Of a stretch of DNA of 64,000 nt, positions 33,730 through 42,171 are shown in pieces. Position 1 is the stretch's first letter. Each line of letters starts with the position of its first letter. The notes under the pieces are model-generated. The model was not told where the DNA came from. It made no database searches and was given only the letters and a program-made list of their open reading frames with translations. Source of the stretch: Bryobacteraceae bacterium (GTDB lineage Bacteria; Acidobacteriota; Terriglobia; Bryobacterales; Bryobacteraceae); NCBI GenBank assembly GCA_029975915.1, contig JARKOC010000469.1:62001-126000 (forward strand). Direction: 5' to 3'. The translations under genes were made by a program, and so were the position numbers.

Positions 33730-35153
33730 TATTTGCCGCCTCCCACCGTCATGCGGTCCAGTCTCACGGTCGGAATGCCGACGCCAACCGGCACGCTCTG
33801 GCCTTCTTTGCCGCAGATGCCAACCCCCTCATCCAACTTCAAATCGTTGCCCACCATCGAAAGATGTTTCAACGCCTCCGGACCATTTCCAATGAGCGAC
33901 GCGCCTCGCAACGGCCGCGTCAACCTGCCTTCCTCGATCAGATACGATTCGGTCGCCGAGAAGACGAAATTGCCCGACGTAATGTCCACCTGGCCGCCGC
34001 CGAAGTTGGCGCAGTAAATACCTGACTTCACTGACCGGATGATCTCCTCTGGATTGCTTTCGCCCGCCAGCATGAACGTGTTGGTCATGCGGGGCATCGG
34101 CGTGTGATGATAGCTTTCGCGCCTCCCGTTGCCCGTCGGCGCGGCATTCAGCAGACGGCTGGACAGCTTGTCCTGAAGATAGCCGCGCAGGATGCCGTTT
34201 TCGATCAGCACAGTCCGTGATGTCGCCACACCCTCGTCGTCGACATTTAACGATCCGCGCCGCCTCGCCATCGTCCCGTCATCGACCACGGTGCAAAGCT
34301 CGGACGCCACTTTCTGTCCGACGCGTCCGGAAAACGCCGAAACGCCTTTCCGGTTGAAATCGGCTTCCAGCCCATGTCCGACGGCTTCGTGCAACAGGAT
34401 CCCTGGCCAACCTGGGCCCAGCACGACAGTCATCTCGCCCGCCGGCGCATCATCCGCGCCCAATTGAACGATGGCCTGACGGACGGCCTCTTTGGCGAAA
34501 TCCTCGGGGGTCCGTTCGGTCAGGAAGTAACTGAAGTCCACGCGGCCGCCACCGCCTGCATAGCCTTGCTGTGGCTGGCCGCCATCCTCACTCGCGATCA
34601 CCTGCACGTTCAAACGCGCCATCGGCTGCGTGTCCCAGGCCAGGCGGCCATCGCTGGTGGCGATCAGCACCTGCTTGACTGAATCCGAGTAGCTTGCCAT
34701 TACCTGAATTACGCGTTTGTCGGCGGCGCGGGCCGCCTCGTCGGCCCTACGGATCAGATCGACGCGGTCCTTCAAAGAAGCCTCAGGTTCACCGGTCCCA
34801 TACAGCTTGTGCACGGGCGCCTTTGCCAGACCCGCACGCGACACCTGCGCCGGGCCGGCGGCGATGCAGGCCGCCGTCGCCGCCGCTTTCAGAAGCTTAT
34901 CCATTGATAGGTCGGCCGTGTACCCGTAACCAGTCCGCTCGCCCGCCAGAACCCGCACGCCGCAGCCCGACGAGAATCCCTGCGATGCCGATTTGACGAT
35001 ACTTTCGTCCAGAGCCACGGCCGTGGTTTCGGTGGACTCGAAATAGAGATCGGCGTAGTCGCCTCCTTTGGAAAGCGCCTCGGCAAGAATGCGGTCGAGA
35101 TCACGCGTGGTGAGCCCGGCCCTTCGTTCAACCCAGAAATCAGAGAAGTTCAT
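33729..35153 (-). CDS. tldD: TldD metalloprotease
   Basis: The 474-aa protein contains the zinc motif HEAVGH ('LLHEAVGHGLEADFNRKGVS'), 'VLAGERTGYGYTADLSMDKL', 'GTMARRRGSLNVDDEGVATS' and 'ANFGGGQVDITSGNFVF'. TldD provides the active site; PmbA encoded next is the partner. It is the first gene of the minus-strand operon and is divergent from the fur-like gene (66 bp). Confidence 0.92.
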   Translation of the reverse strand: MNFSDFWVERRAGLTTRDLDRILAEALSKGGDYADLYFESTETTAVALDESIVKSASQGFSSGCGVRVLAGERTGYGYTADLSMDKLLKAAATAACIAAGPAQVSRAGLAKAPVHKLYGTGEPEASLKDRVDLIRRADEAARAADKRVIQVMASYSDSVKQVLIATSDGRLAWDTQPMARLNVQVIASEDGGQPQQGYAGGGGRVDFSYFLTERTPEDFAKEAVRQAIVQLGADDAPAGEMTVVLGPGWPGILLHEAVGHGLEADFNRKGVSAFSGRVGQKVASELCTVVDDGTMARRRGSLNVDDEGVATSRTVLIENGILRGYLQDKLSSRLLNAAPTGNGRRESYHHTPMPRMTNTFMLAGESNPEEIIRSVKSGIYCANFGGGQVDITSGNFVFSATESYLIEEGRLTRPLRGASLIGNGPEALKHLSMVGNDLKLDEGVGICGKEGQSVPVGVGIPTVRLDRMTVGGGK

Positions 35154-35219
35154 CTATCTCCAGACTACCTGCCCCGGGCTCCGGAGCGCATCCCCACAAG
35201 AAAGTGGGAACTCACTATC

Positions 35220-35621
35220 ATGGAAAAAGAGATGTTGACGCGCAATACACGCCAGAAAGCTGCCATCCGCGACGCCTTCGAGCAGGCGGGGCGTCCGTTG
35301 TCGACCAACGAAGTTCTGGACCTCGCCCAATCGAAGGTCGGCGGACTCGGGATTGCCACGGTGTATCGGAACGTCAAGTCGCTGGTGGATGAAGGGTGGC
35401 TGTCGACGGTCGAGTTGCCTGGCGAAACGCCCCGTTACGAGATCTCGGGCAAGGATCATCACCATCATTTCCAATGTGAAAGGTGCGGGCGCGTCTTCGA
35501 GATTCACGGCTGCCTGCCTGGGTGGGACCGCCTGGCCGCCGCCGGTTATTCAGTCGATCGTCACGAACTTGTGCTCTACGGCTCTTGCCCGGAGTGCAAC
35601 GGCAACCGCAAGAGGAACTGA
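35220..35621 (+). CDS. Fur-family transcriptional regulator
   Basis: The 133-aa protein has a winged helix with 'TNEVLDLAQSKVGGLGIATV' and 'YRNVKSLVDEGWLSTVELPG', then a metal-sensing half with 'DHHHHFQCERCGRVFEIHGC' and a second CxxC (CPEC), the structural zinc site. The short form with a His-rich centre could be Zur, PerR or Fur; the sequence alone does not settle it. GAAATG-type start at 35220; ATG 35232 is possible. The neighbours give no metal clue. Confidence 0.85.
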   Translation: MEKEMLTRNTRQKAAIRDAFEQAGRPLSTNEVLDLAQSKVGGLGIATVYRNVKSLVDEGWLSTVELPGETPRYEISGKDHHHHFQCERCGRVFEIHGCLPGWDRLAAAGYSVDRHELVLYGSCPECNGNRKRN

Positions 35622-35686
35622 GCCCGCCAGTTCCGCCTGCCTCCCCGCCAATCGAAAAGCGATCCGGCGAGTTCGCCCCGATGAAG

Positions 35687-36292
35687 TCAGGGGCGCCGGC
35701 TGTGCTTAACGGCCTCTGACAGCAGCGTCTCTTTCAGTGCATCGGCCTCCGCCCGCTTACCCTCGCGCAGCAGGCCCAGCGCCGGCGATTCCACAAGCCT
35801 GTACCAGAACGCCCGCCTCCTCTCAAATTCGGGCACGCCGCGTTTCAGCCGGTCCCGCAACGCCCGGCACATCTCAAGAAACGCCGCGTACTCCGGCCCG
35901 TAGGTCCGGCCGAGCGTTTCGCGAATCCTCACCGCCAGGGCCGGGCAGGCTCCGTTGGTCGAGACCGCGATCGTCAGCTCTCCCTGACGGTGGATCGACG
36001 GGAAGGTAAAACGGCAGTGTGGCGGGTCGTCGAGACAGTTAACAAGGATGCCGCGGGCCGTGCAATCGGCGAAGATGCGCGGATTCTGTGACCGGTCAGG
36101 TCCGGCTGCGATCACGACGCAGGCGCCTTCGATCAGCGCCGGGTCGTAGTCTTCGGAACGCACGACGGTTGCGCCGGCCTGTTCGAGATCGGCGATCTTT
36201 TGAGCGGCCTCGTGACCGCTGCCGAAGACGGCGCAACGCTGCCCCTCCAGGCGCAGAACAATCGGGTAAGACGTTGGAGATCTTTCGTCCAT
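35687..36292 (-). CDS. Siroheme synthase N-terminal type: precorrin-2 dehydrogenase/sirohydrochlorin ferrochelatase
   Basis: This 201-aa protein resembles Met8/CysG N-terminal domains: 'YPIVLRLEGQRCAVFGSGHE' (NAD-binding), 'VVIAAGPDRSQNPRIFADCT', 'NCLDDPPHCRFTFPSIHRQG' and 'GELTIAVSTNGACPALAVRI'. It should oxidise precorrin-2 and insert iron to give siroheme for sulfite or nitrite reductases. The methyltransferase half (CobA) is not fused and not nearby. Start 36292 is preferred; ATG 36307 would add MIESV. Confidence 0.88.
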   Translation of the reverse strand: MDERSPTSYPIVLRLEGQRCAVFGSGHEAAQKIADLEQAGATVVRSEDYDPALIEGACVVIAAGPDRSQNPRIFADCTARGILVNCLDDPPHCRFTFPSIHRQGELTIAVSTNGACPALAVRIRETLGRTYGPEYAAFLEMCRALRDRLKRGVPEFERRRAFWYRLVESPALGLLREGKRAEADALKETLLSEAVKHSRRP

Positions 36293-36365
36293 GACTGATT
36301 CGATCATGAAAGCGGCCGCCTGCGGGTTGCAAGCGCGCGGCTGGACGTGATGGCATGTCGGAGTT

Positions 36366-37730
36366 ATGCGATTCCTCGTCTTGATTGCCGCAGCCAGCGC
36401 CTTCGCCGCCGGTCCCGTCATCACGATCTCAACCGAAAATCCCCGGTATTGGGCTTTGGATGGAAAAACGCAGCCGCTCATCGGCGGGTCAGTGGAGGAT
36501 AACCTCTTCCAGATACCCAACCTGCGCCAACACCTGGACTTGCTCAAAGCATCGGGCGGCAATTACATCAGGTGCACGATGAGTTCCCGCGATAAAGGCG
36601 ATGTCTGGCCCTTCTACCCGGATCCCACGACGGGCAAATACGACCTGGAACGATTCAATCCCGAATACTGGCGGAGATTCAGGGACTTGATGAAGCTCAC
36701 CGCCGAGCGCGGCATCGTGGTCCAGATCGAGGTCTGGGACCGTTTCGATTTCGCTCGCGAACCGTGGGCCCTGAACCCGTTCAATCCGAAAAACAACCGG
36801 CAACTCACAACAGCAAACTCCGGTCTGAAGCAAGTCTATGAAAAGCACCCCGGCCAGCGTGAGACTCCATTTTTCCGTTCGGTCCCGGCGCTGGAAAACA
36901 ACCAACTGTTGCTGCGGTACCAGGAAGCCTTCGTCAACAAATTGCTCGACGAGTCGCTCGCTTACAGGCATGTCCTCTATTGCATGGACAACGAAACGAA
37001 CGAATCGGCCGAATGGGGCGCCTACTGGGCGCGCTTGATCCGTTCCGCCGCCGCCAAGCGTGGCCGCGAGGTTCATGTCACCGAGATGTGGGATCCCTGG
37101 GACCTCAACGACCCGATGCACCTGCGGACCTTCGACCACCCGGAGATCTACACTTTCGTGGATGTCTCCCAGAACAACCACCAGAAAGGCCAGACGCATT
37201 GGGACAATCTACAATCGGTCCGCCGCCGCCTGGCCCCGAAGCCGCGTCCGATGAACGTGGTCAAGATCTACGGAGCCGACACGGGCCGCTATGGCACGGA
37301 TCGCGACGGCGAGGAGAGGTTCTGGCGCGGGATCATCGGAGGCCTGGCGACCTCCCGCTTCCACCGTCCTGACTCCGGTCTGGGACTGTCAAACAAAGCC
37401 CAGGCCCACCTAAAGAGCATGAGAATGTTGATAGCGGCTGTTCACCTTCCGGCGGGCGAACCGCGCCTGGACCTGCTGGTTGGACGCGAGGCGAACGAGG
37501 CCTATCTGAACGCTTCTCCCAGCCGCCACTATGTGGTGTACTTTCCTAACGGCGGCGAGGTGGAACTGGCCATGCCAGGAGAATCAGGCAAGTGGCGGCT
37601 GCGCTGGTTGGACGTCATGGGATCACGATGGATCGATCGGGGCGCGGTGGCCGCCGGAAACATGACCTTGGCCGCGCCTGCCGCAGGCCACTGGACAGCC
37701 GTCCTGACGCCGGTTACTGCTTCCCGGTGA
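36366..37730 (+). CDS. Secreted glycoside-hydrolase-like (beta/alpha)8 protein
   Basis: The 454-aa protein has a signal peptide (MRFLVLIAAASAFAAG). The barrel-like pattern 'HLDLLKASGGNYIRCTMSSR', 'GIVVQIEVWDRFDF' and 'VLYCMDNETNESAEWGAYW' places a Glu (NETNES) where clan A hydrolases keep their acid/base. The C-terminal 100 residues ('HYVVYFPNGGEVELAMPGES') form a small beta domain. I cannot name the GH family. It overlaps the convergent pit gene by 17 bp. Carbohydrate use fits the GH106-like enzyme nearby. Confidence 0.65.
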   Translation: MRFLVLIAAASAFAAGPVITISTENPRYWALDGKTQPLIGGSVEDNLFQIPNLRQHLDLLKASGGNYIRCTMSSRDKGDVWPFYPDPTTGKYDLERFNPEYWRRFRDLMKLTAERGIVVQIEVWDRFDFAREPWALNPFNPKNNRQLTTANSGLKQVYEKHPGQRETPFFRSVPALENNQLLLRYQEAFVNKLLDESLAYRHVLYCMDNETNESAEWGAYWARLIRSAAAKRGREVHVTEMWDPWDLNDPMHLRTFDHPEIYTFVDVSQNNHQKGQTHWDNLQSVRRRLAPKPRPMNVVKIYGADTGRYGTDRDGEERFWRGIIGGLATSRFHRPDSGLGLSNKAQAHLKSMRMLIAAVHLPAGEPRLDLLVGREANEAYLNASPSRHYVVYFPNGGEVELAMPGESGKWRLRWLDVMGSRWIDRGAVAAGNMTLAAPAAGHWTAVLTPVTASR

Positions 37731-38754
37731 TAGCTCTGATAAGGAAATAGCTGGCGCCGCCTACGAGCGCCGAGCAAGGAATCGTCAGGATCCAAGCCCA
37801 GAGGATGTCGGTGGCCAATTGCCACCGCACGGCCTTGGCCCTCTGGATTGAACCTACGCCGGCGATGGCTCCGGTGATCACGTGCGTCGTAGAAACCGGA
37901 ATCTTCAGGTAAGTCGGGAACAGGATCGCGATGGCGCCCGCTGTTTCTGCGCAGAAGCCGCCGCGTGGCTTCAGTCTTGTAAGCCGTCCGCCCATGGTGT
38001 GGACGATTCGCCAGCCGCCGCTCATCGTGCCCAGCGCAATGGCTGCATGAGCCGACAAGACCACCCACCATTCGACTTGGAAAACCTTGAGATACCCGGC
38101 GGTCACCAGCACGCCCGTGATGATGCCCATCGTCTTCTGCGCGTCGTTGGCGCCGTGCGAGTAGCTGAAAAGTCCCGAACTGACCAACTGCAGCAATCGG
38201 AACCAGCGATCCATCTTCTTCGGCGTCGATTTCTGGAACAGCCAATAAACAGCCAACATCAGCATGTAGGCCAGGATCATGCCCAGCAACGGCGCCACCA
38301 CGATGAATCCGATCGTGATCACCCACCCTTCAGCCACCAGGGCGTCGCCCATGTGGTCGATGCCGCCGGTGATGGACACCTTCGCCAGCGCCGCGCCTGC
38401 ATAGCCGCCCATCAAGGCGTGAGAAGAACTCGACGGGATTCCGTAGTACCACGTAAAGAGGTTCCAGGCGATCGCCCCGATCAGTCCACCCAGGATGACC
38501 ATCTCGGTGACGTAATCGAGATTGACCATGCCCGCTCCCACCGTCTTGGCGACGCCCGCGTCGTGAAGAAACAACAGCGGGATCGCGGCAACGAAGTTCC
38601 AGAACGCGGCCCACAGAACTGCCTGAAATGGCGTGAGCACCTTTGTCGCCACGATTGTGGCGACCGAGTTGGCCGCGTCGTGAAAACCATTGATGAAGTC
38701 GAATATCAGCGCGGTCGTGACGATGACGATCACCAGGAGCAGCGTGGAGTCCAT
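37714..38754 (-). CDS. Inorganic phosphate transporter, Pit family
   Basis: The 346-aa protein has about ten hydrophobic segments and the Pit repeats 'FDFINGFHDAANSVATIVAT' near the N-terminus and 'FSYSHGANDAQKTMGIITGV' in the middle, plus 'GIPSSSSHALMGGYAGAAL' and 'VSTTHVITGAIAGVGS'. It imports phosphate, probably with protons and divalent metal. The PhoU-like DUF47 gene precedes it by 13 bp, a common pairing that controls Pit activity. Confidence 0.92.
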   Translation of the reverse strand: MDSTLLLVIVIVTTALIFDFINGFHDAANSVATIVATKVLTPFQAVLWAAFWNFVAAIPLLFLHDAGVAKTVGAGMVNLDYVTEMVILGGLIGAIAWNLFTWYYGIPSSSSHALMGGYAGAALAKVSITGGIDHMGDALVAEGWVITIGFIVVAPLLGMILAYMLMLAVYWLFQKSTPKKMDRWFRLLQLVSSGLFSYSHGANDAQKTMGIITGVLVTAGYLKVFQVEWWVVLSAHAAIALGTMSGGWRIVHTMGGRLTRLKPRGGFCAETAGAIAILFPTYLKIPVSTTHVITGAIAGVGSIQRAKAVRWQLATDILWAWILTIPCSALVGGASYFLIRAITGKQ

Positions 38755-38767
38755 CGGTACGGTCCGG

Positions 38768-39382
38768 CTAGCTGTTCTTCACCGCGACGCTCTGCAGGGC
38801 GTCGGTCACATTCTCGGCGTCGTCGGTGGCTTGTTCCAGATACTCGTAAATCTCCTTCAGCTTGATGATCTTGACCGCATCGGTTTCGTTGTTCAGCAGT
38901 TCCGACATCGCGCCGCGGACGACATCGTCGGCCAGTCCTTCCAGGCGGTTGATTTCGATGCAGTGAGGCAGGACGGGCTTCTTGGCTGAAAGCGCTTCGA
39001 ATGCCTTGTGCAGTGTTGTCGCGCACCCTTCAATCAAACCTGCGACTTCGACCATGCGCGCCGGAATCGGGTCGATCCTATATGCCACAATCCGGTGCGC
39101 TGCCTCTTCCATCGCGTCCAGAACGTCATCAAGGCTGGACGCCAGCAGGTGGATATCCTCGGGATCGATGGGCGTGATGAACGTCTGGTTCAGCTTGTTG
39201 TAGATCTCGTGGATGATCTCGTCGCCCTTCGCCTCCAGGTCGTGAATCGCCTCGGCCGCTTCCGCCATCGCCGAATTGCCAACCTTAACTTTCGAGTGAA
39301 GAAGCGTCGCTGCCTGAAGGATGATGTCTGTTTGTTGAAGGAAGAGCTTGAAGAACTTTTCTTCTCTCGGTAGGAATCTCAT
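38768..39382 (-). CDS. DUF47 PhoU-like regulator of the Pit transporter
   Basis: This 204-aa helical protein begins MRFLPREEKFFKLFLQQTDI and has the PhoU-like signature 'IHDLEAKGDEIIHEIYNKLN' and 'TFITPIDPEDIHLLASSLDD'. DUF47 proteins sit next to Pit genes and are thought to regulate phosphate uptake. ATG 39382 has a GAGG site 9 nt upstream. Confidence 0.9.
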   Translation of the reverse strand: MRFLPREEKFFKLFLQQTDIILQAATLLHSKVKVGNSAMAEAAEAIHDLEAKGDEIIHEIYNKLNQTFITPIDPEDIHLLASSLDDVLDAMEEAAHRIVAYRIDPIPARMVEVAGLIEGCATTLHKAFEALSAKKPVLPHCIEINRLEGLADDVVRGAMSELLNNETDAVKIIKLKEIYEYLEQATDDAENVTDALQSVAVKNS

Positions 39383-39487
39383 ACTGCCTCGTGTTTCTTC
39401 AGCCCGCGCGTCAGTGTGCGGCGGCTCAGGATCCACGCCAACCCAATTATCCCTTGCACGGGACCGCCCCGGTCAACCGCGATTTGG

Positions 39488-40330
39488 TTACGATTCAATG
39501 ACTCCCTCCTGGCCTAGGATTTGGAATGGTCCCGAGGCGGTTTCCACCACCGCATCGTCCAGATTCAGGTATCTCTCATCGAGCAACCGCTCCGGATTCA
39601 AGTTGCCCATCGCCGTCAGCAACGTCTGCTTCAGGTGCGGATAGTCCTGCTCCAGACCCGTGAAAACATCCCGGATCGACCGCCTCACCGTGCCGGTCTT
39701 CATCGAACATCCGCACGGAATCACCGGCGCGCCCATTTTCTCCGCATAGGCACGAGTCAAGTCTTCGGTCACCTGCAACAGCGGCCGGATGAGCCTGAAC
39801 TCCTTTTTGCTGGACCACGTCACCGGCGGCAGCGCGCCTAGTTTCCCGGTGAACATCGCATTCCGCAGGAAGGCCTCGCAGAAGTCGTCGGCCGTGTGGC
39901 CCAGCGCGATTACGTTCACGCCCAGATCCCGGGCCACTTCGTAAACCGCCCGGCGGCGGAACCGGCTGCATGTGTCGCAGCCATGTTCGGGCTGGTCCTC
40001 GATCAGGTCGAGCGACGGTTTGTCGGTCCTGTAAGTCCAATCGACACCGCGCTCTCTTAACCATGCTCCAAACGGCTCGATGGGCGCCAGAAACTTGCCC
40101 TGGTCCACGGTGAAGGCAGTGACGGTGAAATTGATTGGGGCGCGGTCGCGCAGCTTGAGGAGGATCTCGAGCAGCGTGTATGAATCTTTGCCTCCGGAAA
40201 AGCCGACAGCGACCCGGTCCCCCTCCCGGATCATCTTGTATCGCCCGATCGTCTCACCGACCCGGCGAAGGATGGTCTTCTCGAGATCCAAACTTCTATT
40301 ATAGTGTGGTGACTCCAGCCCGTCTGGCAT
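39488..40330 (-). CDS. ttcA: tRNA 2-thiocytidine synthetase-like protein, TtcA family
   Basis: The 280-aa protein has 'DRVAVGFSGGKDSYTLLEIL' (PP-loop ATPase), 'CDTCSRFRRRAVYEVARDLG' (CxxC for the iron-sulfur or sulfur-transfer site), 'ALGHTADDFCEAFLRNAMF' and 'PVIPCGCSMKTGTVRR'. TtcA thiolates C32 of certain tRNAs. ATG 40330 lies inside the start of rsmB on the other strand (25 bp); a TTG at 40291 would avoid the overlap and still keep the conserved 'LEKTILRRVGE' helix. Confidence 0.85.
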   Translation of the reverse strand: MPDGLESPHYNRSLDLEKTILRRVGETIGRYKMIREGDRVAVGFSGGKDSYTLLEILLKLRDRAPINFTVTAFTVDQGKFLAPIEPFGAWLRERGVDWTYRTDKPSLDLIEDQPEHGCDTCSRFRRRAVYEVARDLGVNVIALGHTADDFCEAFLRNAMFTGKLGALPPVTWSSKKEFRLIRPLLQVTEDLTRAYAEKMGAPVIPCGCSMKTGTVRRSIRDVFTGLEQDYPHLKQTLLTAMGNLNPERLLDERYLNLDDAVVETASGPFQILGQEGVIES

Positions 40331-41463
40331 CCTTTGAGATCTTAATGGAAGCCGCCCTGGGCCGCCCCGTCGCCGCGCCCCTTGAGCATAGGCGAGCCAG
40401 GTTGTCGGCGCCCGATGCCTCGCTCGCCACGGAATTGGTCTACGGGGTACTGCGCCGCCGCGCACAACTGGATTGGCTCATTCTCCAGGCCTCGGCGCGC
40501 GACCGTCTGCCCCAGGACAACGAAGTCACGACCGCCTTGCGTCTCGGCGCTTACCAGCTCCGGTTCCTCGACCGGATCCCCCCTCATGCCGCCGTCAGCG
40601 AAAGCGTTGACCTGGTTAGACGGTTCAGGAAAAGATCGGCCGCCGGTCTGGTCAACGCCGTTCTGCGCAAACTACCCCCTCTGCCCGAGTCCTGGCCCGA
40701 CAACGCGACCCGGCTCTCGCTTCCCGCATGGCTGCTCGACCGCTGGACCCTTCATTGGGGCCAGGCCGCGGCCGAAGCCGCTGCCGCTGCCGCGCTGGAA
40801 ACGCCACCGGTCTATATCCGCGTTCCGAGTTCGTTTGGTCAACCGGAAAATGCTGAACCGACTGAACTTAGCCGATGCTATCGGATCACCGGAAAACCGG
40901 GCCCAGGCGCCCGCATCCAGGACATCGGATCCCAATGGGCTGGTTCGCTGCTGGCCGTCGAACCTGGCCAAACGGTTCTCGACCTCTGTGCCGCCCCAGG
41001 CAACAAGACGGCTCAGGCGCTCGAATCAGGCCCCGCCTTGGCCGTCGCCTGCGATACCAATCCCTCCCGGCTTCGAGCCATGGCCGAATCCAGTTGGGTG
41101 CGTGGAGCGCGGCTGGTTCGTTTGGATGCTTCCTTGCCCTTGCCTTTCGGTCCAATCTTCGACCGGATTCTGGTCGATGCGCCATGTTCGGGAACCGGAA
41201 CGCTGGCACGCAACCCGGACATTAAATGGCGCCTGGCCGCCGCCGACATCACCCGGCTTGCCGCCCGTCAGAAGTCGATCCTGCGCAACGCCCTGTTGTG
41301 CCTGAAACCAGGCGGCCGCCTCGTCTATTCCGTCTGTTCAATCGAACCCGAGGAGTATGACGAAGTTCTAGCCGATGCGGCTCGCCTCCGGCCTATTAGC
41401 CGCTTCGTCCGCCTGCCTGGGCGCGACCCCGGCGACGGTTTCCAGGCCGCCGTGATAACCTGA
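40306..41463 (+). CDS. rsmB: 16S rRNA m5C967 methyltransferase
   Basis: The 385-aa protein has an N-terminal NusB-like domain ('LATELVYGVLRRRAQLDWLI', 'ALRLGAYQLRFLDRIPPHAA') followed by a Nop2/Sun methyltransferase domain: SAM motif 'VLDLCAAPGNKTAQAL', catalytic 'VDAPCSGTGTLARNPDIKWR' and second Cys 'LVYSVCSIEPEE'. It methylates C967 of 16S rRNA. The start is a GTG (40306 or 40309). A CTATTATAG element between the divergent starts could serve both strands. Confidence 0.9.
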   Translation: MVTPARLASFEILMEAALGRPVAAPLEHRRARLSAPDASLATELVYGVLRRRAQLDWLILQASARDRLPQDNEVTTALRLGAYQLRFLDRIPPHAAVSESVDLVRRFRKRSAAGLVNAVLRKLPPLPESWPDNATRLSLPAWLLDRWTLHWGQAAAEAAAAAALETPPVYIRVPSSFGQPENAEPTELSRCYRITGKPGPGARIQDIGSQWAGSLLAVEPGQTVLDLCAAPGNKTAQALESGPALAVACDTNPSRLRAMAESSWVRGARLVRLDASLPLPFGPIFDRILVDAPCSGTGTLARNPDIKWRLAAADITRLAARQKSILRNALLCLKPGGRLVYSVCSIEPEEYDEVLADAARLRPISRFVRLPGRDPGDGFQAAVIT

Positions 41464-41477
41464 GAAAGCTCCCTAAA

Positions 41478-42152
41478 ATGCCCGAAATCCTCCCTTCCAT
41501 CCTGGCCGCAGACTTCACCCGGCTCGGCCAGCACATGGCCGAAGCCGAAGCCGGCGGGGTCAATATCTTCCACCTCGACGTCATGGACGGCCGCTTCGCT
41601 CCGAATTTCTCCATCGGAATCCCCATCGTCGAGGCCGCGCGCCGGGCAACCAGGAAGAAGCTCGACGTTCACCTGATGATCGTCGAGCCCGACCGCTACG
41701 TCCAGGCATTCATCCGTGCCGGCGCCGACTGCGTCTCCGTCCAGCAGGAAGCCTGTACCCACCTCGACCGCACCCTGCGTCTCATTCAAAGCGAAGGCGC
41801 GCTCGCCGGCGTGGTGCTCAACCCGATGACTCCAGTTTCCACCCTCGACCACGCACTGGAAATCGCCGATTACGTCCTCCTGATGAGCGTCAATCCCGGA
41901 TTCGGCGGGCAAAAATTCATCCCCTACGTCCTGGACAAGGCGCGCCAACTTCGTGAACGCCGCCAGCGCCTCGGATTACAGTTCGCTATCGAAATCGACG
42001 GCGGCATAACCGTGGATAATATAGGTATGGTCGCTGAAGCCGGCGTCGACTGGTTCGTCGCTGGGTCCAGCGTCTTCGGAACACCCGATCCGGCCACCGC
42101 CGTGGTTGCCATGCGCAAGGCTGCCGATGCGGCCATGTTGCGCCAGGCGTGA
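41478..42152 (+). CDS. rpe: Ribulose-phosphate 3-epimerase
   Basis: The 224-aa protein follows the Rpe barrel closely: 'ILPSILAADFTRLGQHMAEA', 'FHLDVMDGRFAPNFSIGIPI' (metal-binding His/Asp), 'LDVHLMIVEPDRYV', 'VLLMSVNPGFGGQKFIP', 'IEIDGGITVDN' and 'DWFVAGSSVFG'. It interconverts ribulose-5-phosphate and xylulose-5-phosphate in the pentose phosphate pathway. It starts 14 bp after rsmB, likely in the same transcript. Confidence 0.95.
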   Translation: MPEILPSILAADFTRLGQHMAEAEAGGVNIFHLDVMDGRFAPNFSIGIPIVEAARRATRKKLDVHLMIVEPDRYVQAFIRAGADCVSVQQEACTHLDRTLRLIQSEGALAGVVLNPMTPVSTLDHALEIADYVLLMSVNPGFGGQKFIPYVLDKARQLRERRQRLGLQFAIEIDGGITVDNIGMVAEAGVDWFVAGSSVFGTPDPATAVVAMRKAADAAMLRQA

Positions 42153-42171
42153 GTCCGGAGAGGCAAGAAAG

